64,000 nt of DNA from Oscillospiraceae bacterium (GTDB lineage Bacteria; Bacillota; Clostridia; Oscillospirales; CAG-272). The notes under the pieces are model-generated. The model was not told the origin of the DNA and ran no database searches. It worked only from the letters and a program-made list of their open reading frames with translations. A program made the translations under genes and the position numbers. Of this stretch, positions 43,770 through 54,165 are shown piece after piece; the stretch's first letter is position 1, and each line of letters opens with the position of its first letter. The stretch spans positions 992,001-1,056,000 of the forward strand of contig CP091718.1 in assembly GCA_022009675.1 (NCBI GenBank), given 5' to 3'.

Positions 43770-46700
43770 ATGGCGGTATTCAATCCACAGTTCAAGATCA
43801 ACCAGATGGCAAAGGACATGGGGCTGAAAAGCAAGGAGATGACGGACATTCTGACCGAGAAGGGGCAGGAGAACGTCAGGAGCCAGCGTGCCCTGACCGA
43901 GCAGGAGTTCAATATCCTGATGCAGACGCTCACGGAGAAGCATCAGGTGGAGGACATTGCCGGGTACATGGACGGGCAGACCTGTATTCCCTCCGTAAAG
44001 GCGGCAGAGGCGAAGGCAGCCGCCGAGAAGGCAGCCGCAGAAAAAGGTAGCAGCCGAGAAGGCAGCCGCTGAAAAGGTAGCCGCAGAGAAGGCAGCCGCT
44101 GAAAAAGGTAGCCGCAGAGAAGGCAGCCGCTGAAAAAGGCAGCCGCCGAGAAAGCAGCCGCCGAGAAGGCAGCCGCCGAGAAGGCAGCCGCCGAGAAGGC
44201 AGCCGCAGAAAAAGGCAGCCGCCGAAAAGGCAGCCGCCGAAAAAGGCAGCCGCCGAAAAAGGCAGCCGCAGAGAAAGCAGCCGCAGAGAAAGCAGCCGCC
44301 GAAAAGGCAGCTGCAGAAAAGGCGGCGGCAGAGAAAGCAGCCGCCGAGCGGGCGGCAGCGTCCGTGCGCAGACCGGCTCCCGGCGGTGCTGCGGCGGCAA
44401 GCCAGACGCAGAGGACGGCTGCCGGCGTAAGACCCGGCAGCCGCGATGCACGCACGGACGCAAGACCTCCCCGCCAGGACGGTCGCCCGGCGCCGGACGG
44501 CAGACCTGCCCCCGGCGCGCGTCCCGCCGCGCCCGGAGCCGCCGGTCAGCGTCCCTTCGGGGATCGTCCTGCCGCACCCGGTCAGCGTCCCTTCGGGGAT
44601 CGCCCCGCCGCACCCGGTCAGCGTCCCTTCGGGGATCGCCCTGCCGCATCCGGTCAGAAGCCCTTCGGGGACCGTCCCGCCAACCGCGGCGGGCAGGGCC
44701 CCCGCACCGGCGGACGTCCCGGCGAACGCGACAGAGGCGACTTCAATCAGAACGCTCCGCGTGAGCATTTTCAGGTGCAGGCGATCGTCCGCGGGCAGAC
44801 GCCCAAGGGCGGCGACGCGCAGAAGGCACCCCGCGGCGCCACGCGCGTGGTCGATACCCGCATGACAACGGTCGATCTGTCCAAGTACGACGATAAGCTG
44901 AACACCTTTGTGTCCGAGCGGATGCAGGACGCACGCGGCGGAAGCCAGAAGGTCGGCAAGAGCCGGAATGCCGCGCCCGCCCCGCGCAGACCGCTGGGCA
45001 AGGCAGGCGCGCGCAAACAGCCGCCCGTCAAGAAGGCGCCGCTGCAGGTCAAGATCCCGGATGAAATCGTGGTCAGCGATCTCGCCGCACGCCTGAAGGT
45101 CACGGTGGCGGAGGTCATCAAGCGCCTAATGCTCATGGGCGTCATGGCGACCGTCAACCAGACCGTAGACTACGACACCGCCGCCCTGGTGGCGGAGGAG
45201 CTGGGCGCCATCCCCTCCAAGGAGGTCGTGGTGTCCATTGAGGAACAGCTGTTTGATACGACGGAGGACGCCGCCGACGAGCTCAAGCCGCGCGCGCCTG
45301 TCGTCTGCGTCATGGGGCACGTGGACCACGGTAAAACCTCCATCCTGGACGCCATCCGCAATACCCACGTCACGGCGGGCGAGGCGGGCGGTATCACCCA
45401 GCACATCGGCGCGTACCGCGTCAGGGTCAAGGGACGCGAAATCACCTTCCTGGATACCCCCGGTCACGAGGCGTTTACCGCCATGCGTGCGCGCGGCGCA
45501 CAGGCGACGGATATCGCCATTCTGGTGGTCGCGGCGGATGACGGCATCATGCCCCAGACCGTGGAGGCTATCAACCATGCCAAGGCGGCGGGCGTGGACA
45601 TCATCGTTGCCATCAACAAAATGGATAAACCCGGCGCCAACCCGGAAGGGATCAAGCAGGAGCTGACGAAATACGATCTGGTGCCCGAGGAGTGGGGCGG
45701 CGACGTCATGTGCGTGCCGGTCTCCGCGCTGACGCATCAGGGCATTGAGGAGCTGCTGGAGGATGTCCTGCTGGTCGCAGAGGTCAAGGAACTGAAGGCG
45801 AACCCGAACCGCCGCGCCAAGGGCGTGGTCATCGAGGCGAAGCTGGATAAGGGCAGAGGCCCCGTTGCCACCGTGCTGGTGCAGAACGGTACGCTCAGAC
45901 CGGGTGATATCGTGATCGCCGGAACGTCGGTCGGCCGCGTGCGCAGCATGACGGATCATACCGGCAGGGCAGTGAAGGCAGCCGAGCCTTCCGTGCCGGT
46001 CGAGATCACCGGTCTTGCCGACGTGCCGGAGGCGGGTGACGAGTTTGAGGCAGTCGTGGATGAGCGCATGGCGCGTGAGCTGGCAGACCGCCGCCGCACC
46101 AAGGCGAAGGAGGAGGCGTTCAAGGCGAACGCCCGCGCCAACCTCAATACGCTGTTCGATCAGCTCAGCTCCGGTGTCAAGGATCTGAATATCATCGTCA
46201 AGGCGGACGTGGACGGCACGGTGGAGGCAGTCCGGGCATCGCTCCAGAAGCTGACCAACGAGGAAGTGCGCGTCTGCGTCATCCATGCCGCCTGCGGCGG
46301 TATCACCGAGGGCGATGTGACGCTTGCCGCCGCATCCAATGCCATCATCGTCGGATTCAACGTCCGTCCCGACCGGCAGGCACTGGACAGCGCCGAGCGG
46401 CAGGGCGTGGAGATCCGAACCTACCGCGTCATTTACGAGTGCATCGAGGAGATCGAGGCGGCCATGAAGGGTATGCTGGCTCCCAAGTTCCGGGAGAAGC
46501 TACTGGGGCACGCCGAGGTGCGCCAGACCATCCGGGTGCCCAGCGTCGGCACCATCGCCGGATGCTATATCACCGACGGAAAGATCGCCCGCTCCGCGCA
46601 GATACGCATTGTGCGTGACGGCGTGGTCATCCAGGAGGATAAGATCGCGTCCCTCCGCCGCTTCAAGGATGATGTCAAGGAAGTCGCCGAGGGGTACGAG

Positions 46701-46784
46701 TGCGGCGTCGGACTGGAGCGCTTCAACGATATCAAGGAGGGCGACGTCCTGGAGGCGTTCGTCATGGAGGAAATCAAGGACTGA
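43770..46784 (+). CDS. infB: Translation initiation factor IF-2 (frameshifts in the repeat region)
   Basis: GTPase that positions initiator tRNA. The unusual N-terminus opens MAVFNPQFKINQMAKDMGLKS. It runs into a long Ala/Glu/Lys repeat (about 43993-44350), then an Arg/Pro/Gly repeat with GQRPFGDRPAAP, and reaches the conserved core: IF2_N (DLAARLKVTVAEVIKRLMLMG), G1 GHVDHGKT, G3 DTPGH, G4 NKMD, then domains II-IV. Total length is about 1000 residues. The frame is lost several times between 44040 and 44280, where A-runs of five or more occur inside the 15-base repeat, so indels there are expected. TAGGAGGAAAT precedes the ATG. Confidence 0.93.
43990..44350 (+). repeat. 15-bp in-frame repeat in infB (AAAEK)
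   Basis: About 20 units of GCAGCCGCCGAGAAG-type sequence coding Ala-Ala-Ala-Glu-Lys. It would form a long charged helix. Copy number and frame are uncertain. Confidence 0.85.
44544..44690 (+). repeat. 36-bp in-frame repeat in infB (GQRPFGDRPAAP)
   Basis: Four copies start at 44544, 44580, 44616 and 44652, coding a flexible basic linker. Confidence 0.9.
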
Positions 46785-46850
46785 TCCCGCGTGACCGCAC
46801 GCGGCGCGGACAGACCGCGTTCCGGATCGGGAAGAAAGGAGAGGTACGCT

Positions 46851-47267
46851 GTGAGATATGAGAAATCATGCGGGGCGCTGGTGTTTCGCCAGGATCCGCG
46901 GACCGGACGCCGGTATGTGCTGATGATCCGGCATAAGCACGGCGGGCACCGCTCCTTCCCGAAGGGACACGTGGAGGCGGGCGAGACCGAACACGAGACC
47001 GCCATCCGCGAGGTCGAGGAGGAGGAGACGGCGGTGCGCATCCGCATCACCTCCGACTTCTGCGAGAAGGTGCATTACAGCCCGATGCCGGGCGTATCCA
47101 AGGAGGTCGTGTACTTCCTGTCCGTAACCGATCAGAAGGCAACGCATCCGCATGACGGCGAGATAGCCGATGTCGAGTGGGTGCCGCTGGAGAACGCAGA
47201 GCGCAGCCTGACGCACGAGAACGACAAGATCGTCCTGCGCGCCGCGCTCCGGTCGCTGGATCTCTGA
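46851..47267 (+). CDS. Nudix hydrolase
   Basis: 139 residues starting from GTG after AAAGGAGAGG. MRYEKSCGALVFR and FPKGHVEAGET are typical of the Ap4A/ADP-ribose hydrolase group. The Nudix box reads GHVEAGETEHETAIREVEEEE-TAV; the Gly after the last Glu pair of the consensus is not present, but the metal-binding Glu residues are. The substrate is unknown. It follows infB closely, where many relatives have rbfA, and may be part of that operon. Confidence 0.9.
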   Translation: MRYEKSCGALVFRQDPRTGRRYVLMIRHKHGGHRSFPKGHVEAGETEHETAIREVEEEETAVRIRITSDFCEKVHYSPMPGVSKEVVYFLSVTDQKATHPHDGEIADVEWVPLENAERSLTHENDKIVLRAALRSLDL

Positions 47268-47318
47268 GACTGCCCGGTATTTCCGGAACCCGGTTGTGCT
47301 GTTTTCTTGGCGGCAAAA

Positions 47319-47337
47319 CGGCGGCTGAAAGCCGCCG
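47319..47337 (-). terminator. Small hairpin after the Nudix gene
   Basis: CGGCGGCTGAAAGCCGCCG with T4 on the minus strand only. A role as a terminator for the plus-strand operon is doubtful. Confidence 0.4.
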
Positions 47338-47351
47338 GGACGAATGCCGTC

Positions 47352-47557
47352 GGGGGTGTTAAAAAACCAAAATGAGTTTTTTAAGGCATTACCGCGCAAT
47401 TCCGATGGTGCAATTGCGCAGTCGGATTTTTCGTCAGACAATACAAAAATTCGCAGGCTGTAGTAGAGCTACTGACAAGGATTTTTGTGAAGTATGACGG
47501 AAAAGACGCAAGCAAGTGTGCCATGCGTGGATTGCGCGGTAATGCCTTAACACCCCC
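47352..47557. mobile_element. 206-bp MITE-like long inverted-repeat element
   Basis: The outer ends GGGGGTGTT and AACACCCCC, together with the perfect 18-base inner arms at 47383-47400 and 47531-47548 (AAGGCATTACCGCGCAAT), are inverted repeats. A 22-base hairpin-forming insert splits the left arm. The centre also folds: CGGATTTTTCGTCA, ACAAAAATTCG and CTGTAGTAG meet complementary segments to the right. There is no open frame. It could be a non-autonomous transposable element or a structured RNA. Confidence 0.7.
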
Positions 47558-47644
47558 TCTTTGTAAAGGGCACCTCAAAATTTCATCGCACGGCGAAAAA
47601 ACGCCGTGTTGCCTGATCCGTGCATCCCGGAAGGAGGAATTCCC

Positions 47645-48660
47645 GTGAAAGGTATTGCCTTGAAAATGACGGCTTTGCCGTGGCTGTCCGTTGCGGCATC
47701 GCTGACCATGCTGCTGCTCGCGTCCTGTGGGGGGAACGCCGGCGGTGTCCTGCCCGGCACCGGGACGGACTGCCCGGCATCCGTCACCGGCACGGGGACG
47801 GGCACCGAAAGCCGGACGGAAGCCGTAAGCCGGACGGACACCGGCACCGTCCCGACTCCGGGAACCGGTACATCCGCCGCCGAGCCGGAGACGCAGCCCG
47901 ACCCCCGCACGGCGGAGGAGATACTCTGGGACAGTCTGGCTGGGGACGGCTCCCTGCGCGGACGCGGGCGACGGGTTGCCGGTCTGGCGGCACCCGACGA
48001 CTGCCCCACGCCGCAGGGCGGCTGGTTTGACGGGCGCTACTGGTACCAGCTGTTCATCGGCAAGGACACGGAGCACAACGAGCGGGACAACACGGTGCGG
48101 CTTGTCCGGTACGACACCCAAACAGGCAAAACCGTGCGCATCAGCGACCCGCTCCCGCTCAATCACGCCAACGACCTGACCTATAACAGCCGCCGGGGAC
48201 TGCTGGTGGCTGTCCACAACAACCCCAACCGCAAGCTGGTTTCCTTTATCGACCCGGAGACGCTGACCGTCACGGAAACCGTCACGCTTCCCTGCAGGAT
48301 ATACAGCCTTGCCTACTCTCCGGAGCGGGATATGTACGTGGCAGGCATCGCGGGCGGGCAGAGCTTCTGCCTGCTGGATGCGGCATTTCGGCAGGTGGAC
48401 GGACCCTTCAGCCCCACGCCGGACACCGCGGGCTATATAACGCAGGGGTGCGCCTGTGACGCGCGGTACATTTATTTCGTGCTGTACCGGCAGAATGTCA
48501 TCACGGTCTATGACTGGGAGGGGTGTCACATCCGCACGCTTCCGATTACTGTATCCGGCGAGCCGGAAAATCTCTCGCAGGTCGGCGGCAGTCTGTATGT
48601 TGCCTCGGCGGCGGGCGGGGCACAGCTGACCCGGATAGAGCTTCGGAACCGCTTACCGGA
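47645..48660 (+). CDS. Predicted lipoprotein with repeated beta-strand (propeller-like) domain
   Basis: Starts at GTG 47645 after AGGAGG. The signal MKGIALKMTALPWLSVAASL is followed by the lipobox LLASC. A Gly/Thr/Pro-rich linker of about 60 residues leads to a domain with repeated WFDGRYWYQLF, NDLTYNSRRGLLVAVHN, IYSLAYSPERDMYVAGI and ARYIYFVLYRQN segments, suggesting a beta-propeller. The function is unknown. The frame continues to 48835, but composition beyond about 48660 is not protein-like and overlaps the end of the opposite gene, so the true stop is probably near 48660 after an undetected indel. Confidence 0.65.
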
Positions 48661-48767
48661 GCCAGCCGGCATCGGTTGCACTGCCTTGCCCGGATCCGCG
48701 TTCCCCCTTTGCCGTGCGCCGCCCGACCGCGCCGGGGAAGCCCCGCGCCGTTCTTTCGGGGTGCCTT

Positions 48768-49242
48768 TTACAGGAACTGCTTCATGTTCTGGATGTTCCT
48801 GTCCTCGAATTCCGCAATGTCGTTCGCCAGCGTGACCAGCTCGTCGCAACCGGGGCGGTCGCGGTACTGATTGCGCAGCTTGACTGCCTCCGTGATGGAC
48901 ATGGTGGAGCCTTCGATCACCATCTGCGCGATGTGGCTGTCTGTGGCGTCTATCGCGGTATTCATGACGATACCCATATGCGCCGCCATCTTGGACATCG
49001 GGTTTTTCCTGCTTTTGCCTCTATGCCGCGGTCGGTCAGAATGTTTCTGACCTTCCCGGCTGTTTTTCGTAGAAGCACAGGGCGGCGCTCATGCCTGTCT
49101 TTATGCGCTCGTCGTGAACGCGCGGCATGAGGTGGATGACTGCGTCACTGCTCATATTCAGATCCCTGTACATCTGAAGTCCCATGGTTGCCGCCGGGTC
49201 AGTTTCCTCTGTTCCGGCGGTGCTTTTTTTGTTTTCGGACAC
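48768..49242 (-). CDS. Small helical protein of unknown function (frameshifted)
   Basis: Starts at GTG 49242 after AAGGAGG. The readable protein has MGLQMYRDLNMSSDAVIHLMPRV, then after indels near 49040 and 49000 ILTDRGIEAKAGK, MAAHMGIVMNTAIDATDSHIAQM, IEGSTMSITEAVKLRNQY and the end IQNMKQFL. About 155 residues, nearly all predicted helical with many Met, so a helical bundle is likely. I do not recognise the family. It is convergent with the lipoprotein gene. Confidence 0.6.
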
Positions 49243-49431
49243 GGTTCCGGTTCCTCCTTGGTAAGCATTGCCTGCAGCTCAGCCGGCTGTCTCCGCACTG
49301 AGCTGTAGCATCAGTATGCGCGCCGCGCGGAATTTTTATGAGCCTGTATTTTTTTCAGGGGCTTGCCTTATTTGCCCCCCGCCGGGTACCGCTAACGCTC
49401 GTCGAGCCAGTGCCGCGCCCCGTCCAGCTCC

Positions 49432-50180
49432 GGGGATGCAAGGGGCGAAGCCCCTTGCATAAAAAAACTAAAAATCTCCCCCTTCCCGCTGGGAAGGGGG
49501 TTGGGAGGGATGGGGGCAGAGAAGCAAGCTAAAGGCAGGATAGGCAGGCGACCAAGACGGCAAGCACCCCCACAGGGTACCGCGGCGGCAGGGCGAACCG
49601 GCGACCAAAAAGGCAAGCCCCCCGCCGGGCACCGCCAACGCTCGCCGATCCAGTGCCGCGCCCCGTCCAGCCCCGGGGATGCAAGGGGCGAAGCCCCTTG
49701 CATAAAAACAAAAACTCCCCTTCCCGCTGGGAAGGGGGCGGGAGGGATGGGGGCGAAAGCAAGCTAAAGGCAGCGTCGGCAGGCGACAAAGAAGGCAAGC
49801 CCCCGCCGGGAACCCATAGCGGCAGGGTGAACCGGCGACCAAGAGGGCAAGCCCCCGCCGGGCGCCGCCAACGCTCGCCGAGCCAGTGCCGCGCCCCGCC
49901 CAGCTCCCCGGGGATGCAAAGGGGCGAAGCCCCTGCATAAGAAAACAAAAACTCCCCTTCCCGCCGGGAAGGGGTAGGGAGGGATGGGGGGCAGACAAAT
50001 AAGCTAAAGGCAGGATAGGCAGGCGACAAAGACGGCAAGCCCCCGCCGGGTGCCATAGCGGCAGGGCGAACCAGCGACCAAGAGGGCACGCCCCCCTGCC
50101 GGGTACAGCGGTGGCAGTGTCTGTCAGTGCCGTAAGCGGTCTGATGCCGGGGTGCCGGGGGCGGAGCCCCCATATCCCTT
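49432..50180 (+). repeat. Cluster H of the two-hairpin repeat, tandem array
   Basis: Type I units at about 49435-49560, 49678-49800 and 49913-50040, a period of 235-245 bases including a conserved linker (GGCGACCAAGA...AAGCCCC), and a lone type II first palindrome at 50150-50170 next to the ABC-F stop. Positions 49320-50175 hold no gene. Confidence 0.85.
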
Positions 50181-52257
50181 ACCCCTGCCCGCTTCCGTCA
50201 GCTTCGTCCGACCGCAGGACACTCTCCAACTCCTCAATCTCCTCGTACACCGCCAGCAGACGATCCTCTTTCTGCGTCTTTTCGGTGTCGAGCGCGGCGA
50301 CACGCAGAAAATCGGTGGCGGCATCGCCGTTGATTTCGGCGGTGAGACGGTCGATGTCGGCTTCAAGCGTAGCGGATTCGGCGCGTAGACGCTCCAGACG
50401 GTGACGGCGCTTGCGTTGCTCGGCGGCAGACTGCCGCGCCTGGAGATAGGCTTCCCTGGACGAGGACGGCTCGTCGGGGGCGGCATCCGGGACACCCGCA
50501 GAGGGAATCCCCATGCGCGAGGGAGCAACCGAGCCAGACTGCCGCGCCTCCATGAACTGCCGGTACTCGGTGTAGGCGGTGCCGGGATGGGTGACGCGAT
50601 AGTCGGTGAAGTCACTGCCGGAGCCGGAAACGGTGCCGGAAATGCCGTGCCCCGGCGCAATCTCCAGAATGCGTGTCGCCAGCTTCTCGATGAAGTAGCG
50701 GTCGTGCGACACGGCAATGACGGTGCCGTCAAAGGCAGACAGCGCCCCCTCCAGCGCCTCGCGCGAGTCAATGTCCAGATGGTTGGTCGGCTCGTCCAGA
50801 ATCAAAAGGTTCATGCGGGACAGAATCAGCTTGCACAGCGTCAGCCGGGCACGCTCCCCGCCGCTCAACACAGACACCGTCTTGTAGACGTCCTCGCCGA
50901 CAAAGCGGAACTGCCCCAGTGCGTTCCGGATCTCGGTCTCGGTCAGGCGCGGATAGGCGTCCCACAGCTCGTCCAGCACGGTCTTGGACGGATCAAGGTT
51001 CTGATTCTCCTGGTCATAGTAGCCGATCGTCACGTTGTAGCCTGCCTCAATGATGCCGGAAACAGGATCCAGCTTCCCGATCAGGAGCTTGATGAGCGTG
51101 GATTTTCCGCACCCGTTCTGCCCCAGTATCAGCACCCGGTCGTCCTTCCTGACCAGATATTCCAGATGGGAGAACAGCATCCGCCCGTCAAAGCCCATGG
51201 AGACATCCCGCAGAGACAGCACCTCCCCGCCGCTTGCCCGCGATGCGGTGAAGCGCAGGCGGATGGGCTTCGGTGCATTCTCCGGCTTTTCCAGCCGCTC
51301 CATGCGATCCAGCATCTTCTGCCGGCTCTCGGCGGCGACGATGTTGCGTTCCCGGTTCCAGGCGCGCTGCTGCGCAATGTACGCCTCCTGCCGCGCGATC
51401 TCTTTCTGCTGCTCGCGGTAGTGCTTTTCCGCTATCGCACGGTCGGTTTCGCGTTGCTGCATACAGGCGGTGTAGCCGCCGGTGTACAGCTTGGCGTGCC
51501 GGTTCCGGATGCACAGCGTCCGGTTCGTCACGCGGTCGAGGAAGTAGCGGTCGTGGGAGACCACCATCACGCTGCCGGGGTAGTCGGACAGGTACTTCTC
51601 CAGCCATGCCAGTGTGTCGATGTCCAGATGGTTGGTCGGCTCGTCCAGGAGCAGCAGATCCGGGCGGCGCGACAGCTGGATGCCCAGCGCCAGCCGCGTT
51701 TTCTGTCCGCCGCTCAAAAGGCGCACGGGCATACGGCTCAGCTCCTCGTCAAAGCCCAGTCTCCGCAGAATACCCGCGCAGCGCGACCGGAATTCCAGTC
51801 CGCCGTCCCGCAGGAATCGGTCATGCTGTTCGGAATACGCTCTTGTCAGCCGGTCATACGCTTCCGTGCCGCCGGCTGCCTCCGCGCCCGCGTCCAGCGC
51901 CTTCTGCATCTCGTCCAATCTTGTTTCGGCGGCAAGCAGCTCCGGGAATGCGTGGTACATATGTTCCAGTGCGCTCTGGTCGCCGTTTCCGTCCTCGCCA
52001 TCCTCTGCGAAGGCGCCCTCCTGCGTCAGGATTCCGACCGTGCGTCCCTTGGCGAGGTAGACCTCTCCCGCTGTCGGTTCTGTTCCTCCGGGCAGTCCGA
52101 CTCCGTGGCAGAGCATCCGGAACAGCGAGGATTTCCCGCATCCGTTGACGCCGATGACGCCTATTCGGTCGCCCTCCTCCACCGAGAAGGATATATTCTC
52201 CAGCACTGTGTCCGTGCCGAACTGCAATGTCAGGGAAGTCGCGGAGAGAATGATCAT
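50179..52257 (-). CDS. ABC-F family ATPase
   Basis: Soluble protein with two ATPase domains and no membrane segments. Walker A motifs GVNGCGKSS and GQNGCGKSTLIK, signatures LSGGQKTRLALG and LSGGERARLTL, and LLDEPTNHLD/ILDEPTNHLD are intact. The charged helical linker between the domains (about residues 255-330, REQQKEIARQEAYIAQQ) is the ribosome-contacting arm of ABC-F factors. A C-terminal coiled coil (about 600-685) resembles the Uup/YdiF group. Length is 692 and the frame is intact. Its role is translation related or ribosome protection; which one cannot be told. It is isolated between repeat arrays. Confidence 0.92.
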   Translation of the reverse strand: MIILSATSLTLQFGTDTVLENISFSVEEGDRIGVIGVNGCGKSSLFRMLCHGVGLPGGTEPTAGEVYLAKGRTVGILTQEGAFAEDGEDGNGDQSALEHMYHAFPELLAAETRLDEMQKALDAGAEAAGGTEAYDRLTRAYSEQHDRFLRDGGLEFRSRCAGILRRLGFDEELSRMPVRLLSGGQKTRLALGIQLSRRPDLLLLDEPTNHLDIDTLAWLEKYLSDYPGSVMVVSHDRYFLDRVTNRTLCIRNRHAKLYTGGYTACMQQRETDRAIAEKHYREQQKEIARQEAYIAQQRAWNRERNIVAAESRQKMLDRMERLEKPENAPKPIRLRFTASRASGGEVLSLRDVSMGFDGRMLFSHLEYLVRKDDRVLILGQNGCGKSTLIKLLIGKLDPVSGIIEAGYNVTIGYYDQENQNLDPSKTVLDELWDAYPRLTETEIRNALGQFRFVGEDVYKTVSVLSGGERARLTLCKLILSRMNLLILDEPTNHLDIDSREALEGALSAFDGTVIAVSHDRYFIEKLATRILEIAPGHGISGTVSGSGSDFTDYRVTHPGTAYTEYRQFMEARQSGSVAPSRMGIPSAGVPDAAPDEPSSSREAYLQARQSAAEQRKRRHRLERLRAESATLEADIDRLTAEINGDAATDFLRVAALDTEKTQKEDRLLAVYEEIEELESVLRSDEADGSGQG

Positions 52258-52299
52258 GGTGGTGTTCCTTTCTTTTGTTTGGGGACGTGGGGGCTGGCT

Positions 52300-54010
52300 T
52301 CTTCGGTTTCCGGATTTGCCTGCCGTAGCAGTGCTTTTTGCCCCCCATCCTCAGCCCCCCTTCCCCGGAGGGAGGGGGAGAATTTTTTGCTTTAATTTCG
52401 CCGGGGGCTTCGCCCCCGGCACCCCCTGCGCTTGAGCCGGGAGTGGCATTGGGAAAGAGGGCGGTCGCGGCATCGGCGGGGGCTGGCTTTTTCGGTTGCC
52501 GGATTTGCCTGCCGCAGCAGTGCCTTTTTGCCCCTATCCCCCTACCCCGCGCTCGCAGAGCGCTCTTCCCGGCGGGAAGGGGGGGGACTTAGTTATTCTT
52601 ATGCAAGGGGCTTCGCCCCTTGCATCCCCGGGGCTGAACCCGGGCGGCACTGGTTAAGCCTACGGGGTAGGTGCCCGGCGGGGGCTTGCCCGGTGCGGGA
52701 CAGGGGGCGGCGTTCCGGCACCCCTGCACTTGAGCCGTGGGCGGCACCGGCTTAAACCTGCCTTGTCGGTACCCGGTGGGGGGGCTGGCTTTTTCAGTTG
52801 CCGGATTTGCCTGCCGTAGCGGTAATTGTTTGCCCCCATCCCTCCCGCCCGCGCTCGCAGAGCGCTCTTCCCCTCCGGGGAAGGGGGAGTTTTTTAGTTT
52901 TTTTATGCAAGGGGCTTCGCCCCTTGCATCCCCGGGGCTGAACCCGGGCGGCACTGGTTAAGCCTGCGGGGTAGGTACCCGGCGGGGGCTGGCTTTTCCG
53001 GTTGCCGGATTTGCCTGCCTTTAGCTTGCTTTTCCTGCCCCCATCCCCCCTCCCCTTCCCGGCGGGAAGGGGGGTTTTAGTTTTCTTATGCAAGGGGCTT
53101 CGCCCCTTGCATCCCCGGGGCTGAACCCGGGCGGTACTGGTTAAGCCTGCGGGGTAGGTGCCCGGCGGGGGCTTGCCCGGTGCGGGGCGGGGGCGGCGTT
53201 CCGGTGCCCCGGCACTTGAGCCGGGAGCGGCATTGGGAAAGGGGGCGGTCGCGGCATCGGCGGGGGCTGGCTTTTTCCGGTTGCCGGATTTGCCTGCCGT
53301 AGCAGTGCCTTTTTGCCCCCCATCCCTCAGCCCCCTTTCCCCCGGAGGGAAGGGGGAGTTTTTAGTTTTTCTTATGCAAGGGGCTTCGCCCTTGCATCCC
53401 CGGGGCTGAACCCGGGCGGCACTGGTTAAGCCTGCGGGGTAGGTGCCCGGCGGGGGCTTGCCCGGTGCGGGGCGGGGCTTCGCCCCCGGCACCCCTGCGC
53501 TTGAGCCGGGAGCGGCATTGGGAAAGAGGGCGTTCGCGGCATCGGCGGGGGGCTGGCTTTTTCGGTTGCCGGATTTGCCTGCCGTAGCAGTAATTGTTTG
53601 CCCCTATCCCTCTACCCCCTTCCTCCGGGGAAGGGGGAACTCAAGGTTATTTCATGCAGGGGCTTCGCCCCTTGCATCCCCGGGCTGAATCCGGGCGGCA
53701 TTGGTTAAGCCTGCGGGGTAGGTGCCCGGCGGGGGCTTGCCCGGTGCGGGGCGGGGGGCGGCGTTCCGGCACCCCTGCGCTTGAGCCGGGAGCGGCATTG
53801 GGAAAGAGGGCGGTCGCGGCATCGGCGGGGGCTGGCTTTTCCGGTTGCCGGATTTGCCTGCCGTAGCAGTAATTGTTTGCCCCCTATCCCTTCCCCTTCT
53901 CCGGGGAAGGGGAGTTTTAGTTTTTCTATGCAAGGGGCTTCGCCCCTTGCATCCCCGGGGCTGAACCCGGGCGGCACTGGTTAAGTCTGCGGGGTAGGTG
54001 CCCGGCGGGG
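52300..54010 (-). repeat. Cluster I of the two-hairpin repeat, seven units
   Basis: Reverse-orientation units at about 52300-52425 (type II) and 52495-52630, 52800-52935, 53010-53115, 53285-53402, 53575-53685 and 53860-53955 (type I). The linkers are repeated too (GGTTAAGCCTGCGGGGTAGG, GGTTGCCGGATTTGCCTGCC), with whole periods near 200-300 bases, so the array grew by tandem duplication. No gene is supported. Confidence 0.9.
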
Positions 54011-54070
54011 GGGGTGGCTTGCCCGCCGGTCACAGAGTCGACAGGACGGTGTCACCCCTCATTCCGGTTT

Positions 54071-54165
54071 GAAAGTTCTTGAAGGGGTGTGGGGAAACTT
54101 CTTTCAAGAAGTTTCCCCACCGCTTCCTTCGCATCCTTCGCATCCTTCGCTTCCTTCGTATCCCC
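54071..54165 (+). repeat. Composite hairpin repeat, copy f (variant), with short repeats
   Basis: GAAAGTTCT, then a variant hairpin at 54089-54120 (GTGGGGAAACTTCTT arm), then CGCATCCTT/CGCTTCCTT nine-base repeats. The loop holds the stop codon of the small membrane protein gene. Confidence 0.85.

Noticed and set aside
43770..44360. Programmed ribosomal frameshifting in infB, nusA or gdpP
   Set aside because: Breaks are many, at unrelated sites and mostly at homopolymers, with no shared slippery site plus pseudoknot. Sequence error is simpler.
49432..50040. CRISPR array
   Set aside because: Units are 100-140 bases with conserved linkers instead of unique spacers, contain two palindromes each, and no cas genes are present.
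54010..54070. Retron, toxin-antitoxin or phage-defence genes in the repeat-rich gaps
   Set aside because: No reverse transcriptase, nuclease or paired small-gene arrangement was found in any long gap on either strand.
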